Shown here piece after piece: positions 26,117-34,873 of a DNA stretch of 64,000 nucleotides; the first letter of the stretch is position 1; each line of letters opens with the position of its first letter. Made by a program: the position numbers and the translations under genes. Location of the stretch: positions 310,001 to 374,000 of the forward strand of contig DIYH01000035.1 of the NCBI GenBank assembly GCA_002435755.1. The letters run 5' to 3'. The stretch comes from Flammeovirgaceae bacterium UBA6059 (lineage in GTDB: Bacteria; Bacteroidota; Bacteroidia; Cytophagales; Cyclobacteriaceae). A model generated the notes under the pieces. That model did no database searches. It saw nothing but the letters and a program-made list of their open reading frames with translations, and was not told where the DNA came from.

Positions 26117-28150
26117 TTAGTTAATCGCTGACCCATTGTCAGTGACCTCATCAGGCTGGAGCAGTCGTATCGAACCATCACTGTCTTCAGCCATTAGGAT
26201 CATACCCTGGCTTTCAATTCCCATGATTTTTCTTGGAGCTAAGTTAACCAGAATCGTGACCTGCTTGCCCACCATCTCCTCAGGCGAATAATGCTTTGCA
26301 ATACCACTCAAGACTGTACGTCGGTCAATCCCTGTATCTACCTTGAACTTCAACAATTTGTTAGACTTGGGCACCACTTCGGCCTCTAGTATTGTCCCAG
26401 TCCTCATATCCATCTTCAGAAAATCGTCAAAATTGATAGTCTCCTTTTGTGGCGTCACGTTATCCTCTTCTTCCATGTTTTCCTCAGGTGCTTTGAGCTT
26501 TTCTATTTGCTTGTTTACAGTTTCATCTTCTATTTTCTCAAACAACAAGGCCGCCTTATTCAACTGATGACCTTCTTTAAGAAGGTCTGCAACACCTGCC
26601 TTGTTCCAACCTTCCGAAGCATAATTGAGAACTCCTTCCAGCCGCTTACTTGTAAATGGTAAGAATGGCTCACAAAGAATAGACAGGGAGCCCGAGATCT
26701 GCGTAGCAATATTGAGAATGGTCCCTACCCTTGCCTCATCTGTTTTGATCAGCTTCCAGGGTTCTGTATCAGCAAGGTATTTATTACCCAATCGCGCTAA
26801 GTCAATCAGGTATCCCTGTGCTTCTCTAAATCTGAAAGCCTCGATCGAGTCAGAGATCCTACCGGGAAATCTGGAGAGCTCATCAAGCACTTGCTGATCA
26901 ATAGGTTCTATTTTGGCCTTAGCAGGAACTTTGCCATCAAAATACTTATGTGTCAATACCACAGCACGGTTAACGAAGTTGCCGAAAATGGCCACTAGCT
27001 CGTTGTTGTTGCGGGCTTGGAAATCCTGCCATGTAAAGTCACTGTCTTTGGTCTCAGGAGCATTAGCGCACAAGGTATAGCGCAGTGCATCCTGCTGGTC
27101 TTTGAACTCTTCGAGATACTCATGCAGCCAGACTGCCCAGTTTCGTGAGGTGGATATTTTCTGCCCCTCCAGGTTCATGAACTCGTTCGCTGGTACATTG
27201 TCCGCCAGAGTATAGCCACCATGCTCCATCATCATGGCGGGGAAGATTAGACAGTGAAATACGATATTATCCTTACCAATGAAGTGCACCAGCTTTGTGT
27301 CATCGGCCTTCCAGTATTTCTCCCAATCATCTCCCAGTAATTCTTGTGTCGCAGTGATATATCCAATTGGTGCATCAAACCATACATAAAGTACCTTACC
27401 TTCAGCATCTTTGAGCGGCACTTTCACCCCCCAATCCAGGTCTCGGGTCATGGCTCTTGGGTGGAGTCCTTGCTTTAGCCAACTGTTACACTGACCAAAT
27501 ACATTAGGCTTCCATTCGCTATGTCCCGAGATGTACTTTTCTATTTTTGGTTGTAGCTTATCTAGTGGTAAGTACCAGTTCTTGGTAGCTTTCATTACAG
27601 GCTTTTCACCTGAGAGCGCACTGTGCGGATTGATCAGCTCCGTGGGGCTCAGCGAAGTACCACATCGCTCACATTGGTCACCATATGCGTTTTCATTACC
27701 ACAATTAGGGCATGTGCCCACTATATAGCGATCAGCAAGAAACTGCCCGGTCTTTTCATCAAAGTACTGTTCCGATTCCTGCTCCTCAAAAACACCCTTC
27801 TCATATAAGTTCGTGAAAAACTCTGAAGAGGTCTTGTGGTGAGTTTGATTACTAGTCCGAGAGTAAATGTCAAAGCTGATACCAAACTCTTCAAAAGACT
27901 TTTTGATCATACCGTAGTAATGGTCCACTACAGCCTTCGGGGTTGTGTTTTCGTTCCTAGCCTTGAGCGTGATAGGCACTCCATGCTCATCGGTACCACT
28001 CACAAAGACCACATCCTCACCCTTGGACCTCAAGTACCTAACATATATATCAGCGGGCAAGTAGCAGCCTGCCAAATGACCAATATGTATAGGTCCATTA
28101 GCATAAATAAGTGCGGCAGTAACTGTATGGCGCTTAGGGTGTTTCATCAT
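26117..28150 (-). CDS. metG: Methionyl-tRNA synthetase with C-terminal tRNA-binding domain
   Basis: The 677-residue class I synthetase charges tRNA-Met. It has the HIGH-type motif YANGPIHIGHLAG at 15-27, a zinc knuckle CPNCGNENAYGDQCERCG, and the KMSKS-equivalent GQKISTSRNW, in which the second lysine is replaced. From about residue 570 a tRNA-binding EMAP/Trbp111-type OB domain follows (FLKMDMRTGTILEAEVVP). Length matches the bacterial dimeric form. A -7 box TATCTTTG lies 20 bases upstream of the start. Confidence 0.96.
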   Translation of the reverse strand: MMKHPKRHTVTAALIYANGPIHIGHLAGCYLPADIYVRYLRSKGEDVVFVSGTDEHGVPITLKARNENTTPKAVVDHYYGMIKKSFEEFGISFDIYSRTSNQTHHKTSSEFFTNLYEKGVFEEQESEQYFDEKTGQFLADRYIVGTCPNCGNENAYGDQCERCGTSLSPTELINPHSALSGEKPVMKATKNWYLPLDKLQPKIEKYISGHSEWKPNVFGQCNSWLKQGLHPRAMTRDLDWGVKVPLKDAEGKVLYVWFDAPIGYITATQELLGDDWEKYWKADDTKLVHFIGKDNIVFHCLIFPAMMMEHGGYTLADNVPANEFMNLEGQKISTSRNWAVWLHEYLEEFKDQQDALRYTLCANAPETKDSDFTWQDFQARNNNELVAIFGNFVNRAVVLTHKYFDGKVPAKAKIEPIDQQVLDELSRFPGRISDSIEAFRFREAQGYLIDLARLGNKYLADTEPWKLIKTDEARVGTILNIATQISGSLSILCEPFLPFTSKRLEGVLNYASEGWNKAGVADLLKEGHQLNKAALLFEKIEDETVNKQIEKLKAPEENMEEEDNVTPQKETINFDDFLKMDMRTGTILEAEVVPKSNKLLKFKVDTGIDRRTVLSGIAKHYSPEEMVGKQVTILVNLAPRKIMGIESQGMILMAEDSDGSIRLLQPDEVTDNGSAIN

Positions 28151-28170
28151 CGGTGTTCAAAATGCGAAGG

Positions 28171-28178
28171 CAAAGATA
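28171..28178 (-). promoter_or_regulatory. -7 promoter element TATCTTTG for metG
   Basis: Read on the minus strand this matches TAnnTTTG and lies 20 bases before the metG ATG. The nearest upstream TTG leaves only 14 bases, so the -33 half is weak. Confidence 0.5.
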
Positions 28179-28304
28179 TTATCCAGCCCGTCCAATTGTT
28201 AGTTCATGCAGGATATTTAACCATTCAGGAATTCTATTGAGAACTGGTTGTATTTTGTGCACGGGTCAGGCCATCTTGAGTTGTTATCTAGTTTTTATTC
28301 GGTT

Positions 28305-30716
28305 ATGCTTAGGTTTTTAACTCCCGCATGGCGAAAAGCCAGAAAAAGTCCCGGTTATACAATCGTCAACATACTGGGCTTAACAATCGGATTTTCGATT
28401 GGATTTCTCATTTTTTCCTATCTCCGCTTCGAGACTTCCTACGACAGGTTCTATGATGATTATGAACATATATACCGGTTAGGTGCTGAATACAATATTG
28501 GTGGTAACATTGATCGGTTCTGCAATATCGCCAGGCCTGTGGGGCCCGCGCTCAAGCGGGATATGGCGGATGTAGCAGCGCAGACTCGAGTGCTGGGCTA
28601 CAATGGCCTCAATCAACATAAAGCCTTTTTCAATGTTGATGATCGGCAGATCAAAAGTGATCATGTGTTTGTGGTCGACTCTAGCTTTTTCGATGTTTTT
28701 GAGGTATCGCTCCTTGCCGGTTCCTCGGCAGACCCACTTTCCACTCCCGCATCTATTGTCTTGACAGAAAGCCTGGCACACCGCCTTTTTGGCTCTCAAT
28801 CAGCTCTCAACCAGACCATCGAACTAGATGGAGAAATCAAAGTAAATGTCACAGGTATTATTGCAAAGAATTCAAACCCTACTCACCTTCCTTATGAGGC
28901 ACTTCTATCTTGGGATTTGGGAGCAAGGCCAGGAGAAGAAAACGTTTGGATAGGATGGCATACCTACACTTACCTGAAATTAGAAAAGAACTATTCACCA
29001 GAAAATCTCAAAGCTGACTTTCCCGCATTTGCTGAAAAATACATGGCTGAGACGATGACAGATTTTGGGGCAAACGTCGAATTGATCTTACAGCCTCTTG
29101 CCTCTATTCATCTTAACTCTGATTTGACATGGGAGGCTTATCCCAATAACAACCTATACAACATCTACATCTTATCCGTAGTAGGACTCTTCCTTCTGCT
29201 AATTGCCGTCATCAATTATGTCAATCTGGCTACTGCTCGAGTCACCGAGCGATCAAGGGAAGTAGGTATCAGAAAAGTGCTTGGATCAAGTAGAAAAGCC
29301 TTGGTCATTCAATTCCTAACGGAATCAGTGTTGGTGACTATTTCAGCCGCCTTAGTGGGAATAGTTTTAGTAGTCATGCTATTCAGCGCCTTCCAGGAAC
29401 TGGCCTCTCAAACCATTGGTATAGCTGCTGTTTTCAACGCTATCAACCTTGTTATTTATCTGATCACTGTCCTGTTTATTGGGGTTTTAGCAGGTCTTTA
29501 CCCGGCCCTTTATATGTCGGGTATTGGTTCATCTGCCATATTAAAGGGCAAGTACCTGACTTCCGGCAAGGGTATCCTTCTTCGAAAGATCCTAATCACT
29601 GTCCAATTCGCCGCTTCAATTGGTGTCATCATATCATCGATCATTGTTGTCAGACAGTTGGACTTCATCTCCTCCAGTGACCTTGGGTTCGATAAAGGAA
29701 ACATGATGGTCATTTCCATCAAGAACGATCCCTCACAATCATCCATAGAAAGTCTCATGGCTCGCCTCAATGCTCATCCAGCCGTTCTTGGCACTTCTGT
29801 ATCAGCATCAGTACCTGGCCAAGAACTCAATCAGACCTTCTTTGAAATACCTGATAGTCAAGGTGAGTACAACTCCATGGGAGGACAATTTATGGAGATA
29901 GAAAACAACTTCATCAGGCTGATAGGGATGAACATTCTCAAAGGTCGTGACTTCATATATAGCTCATCTAGCGAAAGAGACAGGAGCCTGCTTCTCAACG
30001 AGTCAGCTGCTAAGAGCTTTGGCTGGAGCAATGATCCAATAGGCAAAAAGATAGGCTGGGGTACAGACTCTTTGGGAAACCGGCAATTGTTTGAGGTAGT
30101 TGGTATGGTGGAGGACTTTCATGTAGGCTCAATGCATGATCAAATCCCTCCCATAGCCATCTTCCTAAGCTTCGGAGATAGTCAAAACCTTTTTGTAAGA
30201 CTACATGAGGAACAGATTGGTGAGGGAATCAACTTCATCACTTCACAATGGTCACATTTCGACCCCAAATTCCCAATCGAATACAATTTTCTTGATCAAA
30301 ACTTCGATGACTTTTATACGACCGAAGCGAAGTTGTATCAGCTTCTGGAGTATATATCTATAATAATCCTGATCATAAGTGGAATGGGGCTTTTGGGTTT
30401 GGTTTCCTTTTCTGTGAACATAAGGAAAAGAGAGATCAGTATTCGCCGAGTCCTTGGCTCGGAAATCAAAGACATCTACTTGCTTCTGAGTAAGGAATAT
30501 GTCATAGTCATTGCTGTTTCCTTTTTGCTTGGAGGGTTTGCTGGGTGGTACTTTCTAGACCAGTGGCTGTCAAATTTTCACTACCGCGTGTATTTCGCTG
30601 GTTGGGAGTTCCTCTTGGCTCTTGCCGGGGTTGTGATAGTAGTATTTCTGGTAATGTCTACAGTGACTATCCGTGCTACCAAGGAGAATCCTAGCTCTGT
30701 ATTGAGGACGGATTAG
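28305..30716 (+). CDS. MacB/FtsX-type ABC transporter permease
   Basis: I start at ATG 28305, giving MLRFLTPAWRKARKSPGYT, the usual opening of these permeases; the longer frame would need a TTG at 28248. The 803-residue protein has TM1 near residues 20-45, a MacB-type periplasmic domain, an FtsX domain with three helices around 305-425, a second periplasmic part, and a second FtsX domain at the C-terminus (EYISIIILIISGMGLLGLVS). No ATPase gene is adjacent, as is common for this family in Bacteroidota. Likely roles are lipoprotein, peptide or drug handling. The related protein at 55195-57858 has an additional N-terminal prefix domain that this one lacks. Confidence 0.85.
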   Translation: MLRFLTPAWRKARKSPGYTIVNILGLTIGFSIGFLIFSYLRFETSYDRFYDDYEHIYRLGAEYNIGGNIDRFCNIARPVGPALKRDMADVAAQTRVLGYNGLNQHKAFFNVDDRQIKSDHVFVVDSSFFDVFEVSLLAGSSADPLSTPASIVLTESLAHRLFGSQSALNQTIELDGEIKVNVTGIIAKNSNPTHLPYEALLSWDLGARPGEENVWIGWHTYTYLKLEKNYSPENLKADFPAFAEKYMAETMTDFGANVELILQPLASIHLNSDLTWEAYPNNNLYNIYILSVVGLFLLLIAVINYVNLATARVTERSREVGIRKVLGSSRKALVIQFLTESVLVTISAALVGIVLVVMLFSAFQELASQTIGIAAVFNAINLVIYLITVLFIGVLAGLYPALYMSGIGSSAILKGKYLTSGKGILLRKILITVQFAASIGVIISSIIVVRQLDFISSSDLGFDKGNMMVISIKNDPSQSSIESLMARLNAHPAVLGTSVSASVPGQELNQTFFEIPDSQGEYNSMGGQFMEIENNFIRLIGMNILKGRDFIYSSSSERDRSLLLNESAAKSFGWSNDPIGKKIGWGTDSLGNRQLFEVVGMVEDFHVGSMHDQIPPIAIFLSFGDSQNLFVRLHEEQIGEGINFITSQWSHFDPKFPIEYNFLDQNFDDFYTTEAKLYQLLEYISIIILIISGMGLLGLVSFSVNIRKREISIRRVLGSEIKDIYLLLSKEYVIVIAVSFLLGGFAGWYFLDQWLSNFHYRVYFAGWEFLLALAGVVIVVFLVMSTVTIRATKENPSSVLRTD

Positions 30717-30776
30717 TATTAAAGACCTTTCGTTAAGTACTGAAAGTCGACTAGTACTTTTAACAATTAATCCACC

Positions 30777-30784
30777 TACTTTTG
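30777..30784 (+). promoter_or_regulatory. -7 promoter element TACTTTTG for typA
   Basis: This TAnnTTTG match lies 20 bases before the typA ATG. The expected -33 position reads TTT rather than TTG. Confidence 0.5.
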
Positions 30785-30804
30785 CGGCTGATTTCAAAAG
30801 ACGA

Positions 30805-32610
30805 ATGCAAGAGATTAGAAATATCGCCATTATCGCTCACGTCGATCATGGCAAGACTACCCTTGTCGATAAGATCATCTACGCCTCGCAAATCTTTCGT
30901 GATAACGAGGAAAAAGGAGAACTCATTCTTGACAACAATGACCTTGAACGGGAGCGTGGCATCACAATCCTCTCAAAGAATGTTGCGGTCAACTACAAAG
31001 GGGTCAAGATCAATATTATCGATACTCCTGGTCACGCCGATTTCGGAGGTGAGGTAGAGCGTGTACTCAAAATGGCTGATGGCGTACTGCTTTTAGTCGA
31101 TGCGTTTGAGGGCCCTATGCCGCAGACGAGGTTTGTGTTGTCCAAGGCCATTGGGCTTGGTCTCAAACCCATTGTAGTGGTCAACAAAGTAGACAAGGAA
31201 AACTGCCGTCCTGACGAAGTACATGAGCAGGTATTCGATCTCATGTTCTCACTGGATGCGACTGAAGAACAGCTTGATTTTCAAACACTGTATGGTTCGT
31301 CAAAGCACGGCTGGATGAGTCATGATTGGAAAACACCCACTTCCGATCTCACTGCACTACTGGATACTATAGTGGAGGTCATTCCACCTGCACCGATCAG
31401 AGAGGGTGTTCCTGCTATGCAGATCACTTCACTGGACTTTTCTTCTTTCGTTGGTCGTATCGCTATTGGTCGCGTATTTCAAGGTACCCTTAAGGAAGGA
31501 GCGCAACTAGGACTGAGCAAGAGAAATGGCAAACTTGAACGTGTGAAGGTCAAGGAGCTTCATGTGTTTGAAGGGTTGGGTAAAAAGAAAGTATCAGAGG
31601 TTAAATCAGGAGATATATGTGCCATCACCGGCGTAGAGAATTTTGATATTGGCGATACGATCACCGATCTCAACGAACCACACGTGCTACCGCGAATAGC
31701 TATCGATGAGCCAACGATGAGCATGATGTTCGCTATCAATGACTCTCCATTCTTCGGTAAAGAAGGCAAGTTTGTGACCTCACGTCACATTCGAGAGCGC
31801 CTAATGAAAGAGACTGAAAAGAATCTTGCGCTTCGGGTACAGGATACCGATACCGAAGACAAGTTTCTGGTCTACGGTCGTGGTGTACTTCATTTATCCG
31901 TCTTAATAGAAACGATGCGCCGTGAAGGTTATGAACTTCAGGTTGGTCAGCCACAAGTACTGATCAAGGAAGTCGAAGGACAGAAACATGAGCCTATCGA
32001 GCACATGGTGGTGGACGTACCCGAGTCATCTTCCGGGAAAGTGATCGAGATGGTCACTCAGCGTAAGGGTGAACTTAAGATCATGGAGCCTAAAGGAGAC
32101 ATTCAGCACCTGGAATTTGATGTGCCGGCCAGAGGCCTTATTGGATTAAGAAACAACATGCTCACAGCAACTTCGGGAGAAGCAGTAATGACCCACCGAT
32201 TCAAGTCTTATGAGCCTTACAAAGGCCCAATTTCCGGTAGGATCAATGGCAGCTTGATCTCAATGGAAAATGGGGCTGGAACTCCCTACGCCATCGATAA
32301 ACTTCAAGATCGAGGTATTTTCTTCGTCGATCCGGGAGAGGAACTCTACATAGGCCAGGTGATAGGCGAGCATACCCGCAGCAACGATCTTATGGTCAAT
32401 GTGCAAAAAGGAAAGAAGCTTACGAATATGCGTGCGTCAGGCTCTGATCAGGGCATCAAGATCGCACCCAAGAAGCAATTCAGTCTTGAAGAGGCGCTCG
32501 AGTACATCCAGAAAGATGAGTATGTAGAAGTAACTCCAAAGTCTATTAGGATGAGAAAAATACTTCTGGATGAGAATGCCAGAAAAAGGGAGGCGAATAA
32601 GGCATCATAA
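30805..32610 (+). CDS. typA: Translational GTPase TypA/BipA
   Basis: The 601-residue ribosome-associated GTPase acts in stress and cold adaptation and in 50S assembly. It has the G1 motif AHVDHGKTTL, the switch region RERGITILSKN, G3 DTPGHADFGGEVERV and G4 NKVDKE, followed by EF-Tu domain 2-like and EF-G-like domains and the BipA-specific C-terminus. Length is normal. A long hairpin terminator begins at the stop codon and separates it from the converging SDR gene. Confidence 0.97.
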   Translation: MQEIRNIAIIAHVDHGKTTLVDKIIYASQIFRDNEEKGELILDNNDLERERGITILSKNVAVNYKGVKINIIDTPGHADFGGEVERVLKMADGVLLLVDAFEGPMPQTRFVLSKAIGLGLKPIVVVNKVDKENCRPDEVHEQVFDLMFSLDATEEQLDFQTLYGSSKHGWMSHDWKTPTSDLTALLDTIVEVIPPAPIREGVPAMQITSLDFSSFVGRIAIGRVFQGTLKEGAQLGLSKRNGKLERVKVKELHVFEGLGKKKVSEVKSGDICAITGVENFDIGDTITDLNEPHVLPRIAIDEPTMSMMFAINDSPFFGKEGKFVTSRHIRERLMKETEKNLALRVQDTDTEDKFLVYGRGVLHLSVLIETMRREGYELQVGQPQVLIKEVEGQKHEPIEHMVVDVPESSSGKVIEMVTQRKGELKIMEPKGDIQHLEFDVPARGLIGLRNNMLTATSGEAVMTHRFKSYEPYKGPISGRINGSLISMENGAGTPYAIDKLQDRGIFFVDPGEELYIGQVIGEHTRSNDLMVNVQKGKKLTNMRASGSDQGIKIAPKKQFSLEEALEYIQKDEYVEVTPKSIRMRKILLDENARKREANKAS

Positions 32611-32648
32611 AGAAGAAAGCCGATCCTAACGAATCGGCTTTCTTCTTT
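32609..32648. terminator. Bidirectional terminator, 16-bp perfect stem
   Basis: The stem arms lie at 32609-32624 and 32633-32648 and are perfect complements with an 8-base loop. The A-rich left arm and T-rich right arm give U-rich 3' ends in both directions, serving both typA (plus) and the SDR gene (minus). The left arm includes the last two bases of the typA stop codon. Confidence 0.88.
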
Positions 32649-32663
32649 ATGTGTAGTTAGCTA

Positions 32664-33533
32664 TTACTTCTTCTTTCTCATCATTTCCAGCATGTCCCAC
32701 ATCTCAGGGGTGACTTCATCAAGCATGCTGAATTCTCCCGCTCCTTTTAGCCATTCACCACCATCGATGGTCACCACCTCTCCTGTGACATAAGCTGAAA
32801 AGTCAGATACAAGATAACCTGCTAGATTAGCCAATTCCTGATGATCACCAACCCTGCCTACTGGTACTTTATTGGCAGGATCGAACTTCTCTTTGAGATT
32901 ACCTGGGAGCAGTCTTTCCCAAGCTCCTGAAGTTGGAAATGGTCCCGGGGCAATTGCATTAGAACGAATATTGTACTTTGCCCACTCAACAGCCAAAGAT
33001 CGGGTCATAGCAAGTACCCCGGCTTTTGCGGTAGCAGAAGGTACTACATAGCCAGATCCAGTCCATGCATAGGTGGTGACGATATTCAGGATATTGCCAG
33101 CTTGATTGTCCTCGATCCACTTCTTGCCTTGCGCCAAAGTGAAATTGTAAGAACCACGAAGAACTATGTCCACAACTGTATCGAAGGCTCGATGTGACAG
33201 GCGCTCGGTCGGGCTAATGAAGTTGCCTGCCGCATTATTGAGCAGTACATCTACTTTTCCAAACTCCTCATACGCCTTGGTGATGACATTCTCTACCATC
33301 TCGTAGTTGCGTACATCACACTCTACTGCCAGAACTTTACCACCTGTCTCTGCCATCATCTCATCAGCTGATTTTTGGAGTATATCCATCTTCCGACTAG
33401 TGATCACAAGGTTAGCACCTAGCTTTAAGAAATAGGTACCCATGGATCGACCAAGACCCGTACCTCCACCAGTGATAATTATTGTTTTACTTTCTAATGC
33501 GCCATCTCGGAGCATGCCTTCGTTGTAGTTCAT
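32664..33533 (-). CDS. SDR oxidoreductase, 2,4-dienoyl-CoA reductase-like
   Basis: The 289-residue short-chain dehydrogenase has the cofactor motif TGGGTGLGRSMG, the acidic/Arg cofactor region ITSRKMD that suggests NADPH, and NNAAGNF. The catalytic segment reads PSATAKAG, that is Ser-x3-Lys where classical SDRs have Tyr-x3-Lys; this substitution and the NNAAGNF form are typical of 2,4-dienoyl-CoA reductases. It probably acts in unsaturated fatty acid degradation. It follows fabD by 9 bases, so both are likely on one transcript. Confidence 0.83.
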   Translation of the reverse strand: MNYNEGMLRDGALESKTIIITGGGTGLGRSMGTYFLKLGANLVITSRKMDILQKSADEMMAETGGKVLAVECDVRNYEMVENVITKAYEEFGKVDVLLNNAAGNFISPTERLSHRAFDTVVDIVLRGSYNFTLAQGKKWIEDNQAGNILNIVTTYAWTGSGYVVPSATAKAGVLAMTRSLAVEWAKYNIRSNAIAPGPFPTSGAWERLLPGNLKEKFDPANKVPVGRVGDHQELANLAGYLVSDFSAYVTGEVVTIDGGEWLKGAGEFSMLDEVTPEMWDMLEMMRKKK

Positions 33534-33542
33534 GTGTCTTGG

Positions 33543-34418
33543 TTAGTTTATGCTTGATACTTCTGCTTCCCTATGAATTTTCTTTACCAGACCCTGTAGC
33601 ACCTTACCAGGCCCGCATTCTACAAACTGAGTTGCTCCATCAGCCACCATTGACTTTACACTCTGCGTCCAGCGGACTGGTGCTGTCAATTGACTGATCA
33701 GGTTCGCCTTGATTTCTGCTATATCTGTGTGGGGTTTAGCATCCACGTTCTGGTATACTGGACAACTCGGTTGATTAAAGTTTGTTTCCTCGATGGCCTT
33801 GGCCAGCTCTTCTCTCGCAGGCTCCATAAGTGGTGAGTGAAAGGCACCACCTACCGGAAGCAATAGTGCTCGCTTTGCACCAGCTACTTTCATTTTTTCG
33901 CAAGCTGTCTCCACCGCTTGGGTTGCACCACTGATGACTAGCTGACCAGGACAGTTGTAGTTGGCTGCCACTACCACACCATCTACCTGTTCACAGATCT
34001 GTTCAACTACCTGGTCGTCTAACGCCAATATGGCGGCCATAGATGATGGATTGTTCTCACATGCTTTTTGCATGGCGGCCGCTCTTTTCGCAACCAGACT
34101 AAGTCCATCTTCGAAGCTCAAGGCCCCATTAGCAACCAGTGCCGAAAACTCTCCAAGTGAGTGACCAGCTACCATATTAGGGTTGAATGCAGAAGCCATT
34201 TTGGCTAGCGCAACAGAGTGGATAAATATAGCCGGCTGGGTTACATTAGTCTGCTTCAACTCATCCGCAGTACCCTCAAACATTATTTTAGAGATATCAA
34301 AACCAAGTATTTCATTGGCCTTGACGAACCAACCTTTTGCTTCATCATTTGCATCATATATATCCTTACCCATACCTGGGAATTGGGAACCTTGACCGGG
34401 AAAAATGTATGCCTTCAT
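33543..34418 (-). CDS. fabD: Malonyl-CoA:ACP transacylase
   Basis: I start at ATG 34418, giving MKAYIFPGQGSQFPGMG, the conserved first strand; a longer frame adds 36 unrelated residues. The 291-residue enzyme loads malonyl groups onto ACP for fatty acid synthesis. Nucleophile Ser87 lies in VAGHSLGEFSAL, and the second catalytic His is in GGAFHSPLMEPA. A -7 box lies 20 bases upstream and the SDR gene follows 9 bases downstream. Confidence 0.96.
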   Translation of the reverse strand: MKAYIFPGQGSQFPGMGKDIYDANDEAKGWFVKANEILGFDISKIMFEGTADELKQTNVTQPAIFIHSVALAKMASAFNPNMVAGHSLGEFSALVANGALSFEDGLSLVAKRAAAMQKACENNPSSMAAILALDDQVVEQICEQVDGVVVAANYNCPGQLVISGATQAVETACEKMKVAGAKRALLLPVGGAFHSPLMEPAREELAKAIEETNFNQPSCPVYQNVDAKPHTDIAEIKANLISQLTAPVRWTQSVKSMVADGATQFVECGPGKVLQGLVKKIHREAEVSSIN

Positions 34419-34437
34419 ATAGTGAAATTTTGAAGGC

Positions 34438-34445
34438 CAAAAGTA
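34438..34445 (-). promoter_or_regulatory. -7 promoter element TACTTTTG for fabD
   Basis: On the minus strand TACTTTTG lies 20 bases before the fabD start. No clean TTG is found 19 bases further upstream. Confidence 0.5.
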
Positions 34446-34456
34446 GTCGATTTCCG

Positions 34457-34873
34457 CTAGGTATCCAGAAAAAGCGACCTGAGCTGAGGGGATGGCACGC
34501 GGCAGACATCCTGTCGGCCAAACCAACGGTAGCGGTTTCTAGCTATCCAGTTGTATACTGCATCACGTAGTGATTTTGGGACTATCCTAAACACAGTTAA
34601 TAAAGGCCATAGGCCTGTTAACTCTCCCGCAATCGCCAAGGCAGCATCCGATTTGTCCAGCAGTTGATTGTCTTTTAATAAGAGTACGCTATGCAAATCT
34701 GCTGATCGGTTAAAATCCTTTTTCACTTGCTCGCCAAACTCCGACTGCAAGGAGGCATACCTAAACTTTTGATTAGGGTCTCTATCTATCACAAAATTGA
34801 CGGAGTTGTTGCACAAGTTGCACACTCCATCAAAAAGTATGACTTGGTATTCTATTTGAGTAGCTGCACCCAT
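34457..34873 (-). CDS. DCC-family (DUF393) thiol-disulfide oxidoreductase-like protein
   Basis: The 138-residue protein has the family hallmark DGVCNLCNNSVNF near residue 15, with a CxxC pair, followed by RYASLQSEFG, SVLLLKD and a C-terminal YNWIARNRYRWFG segment. DUF393 proteins are thioredoxin-like; their partner and reaction are not established. The start overlaps the 3' end of the large T9SS protein gene by 22 bases, so the two are probably cotranscribed although functionally unrelated. Confidence 0.87.
   Translation of the reverse strand: MGAATQIEYQVILFDGVCNLCNNSVNFVIDRDPNQKFRYASLQSEFGEQVKKDFNRSADLHSVLLLKDNQLLDKSDAALAIAGELTGLWPLLTVFRIVPKSLRDAVYNWIARNRYRWFGRQDVCRVPSPQLRSLFLDT

Noticed and set aside
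26343..28240. Plus-strand ORFs over metG
   Set aside because: They are antisense to metG, which has intact HIGH, zinc and tRNA-binding motifs.
28248..28304. Longer permease start at TTG 28248
   Set aside because: The ATG at 28305 begins the conserved permease opening; the 19 extra residues show no family features.
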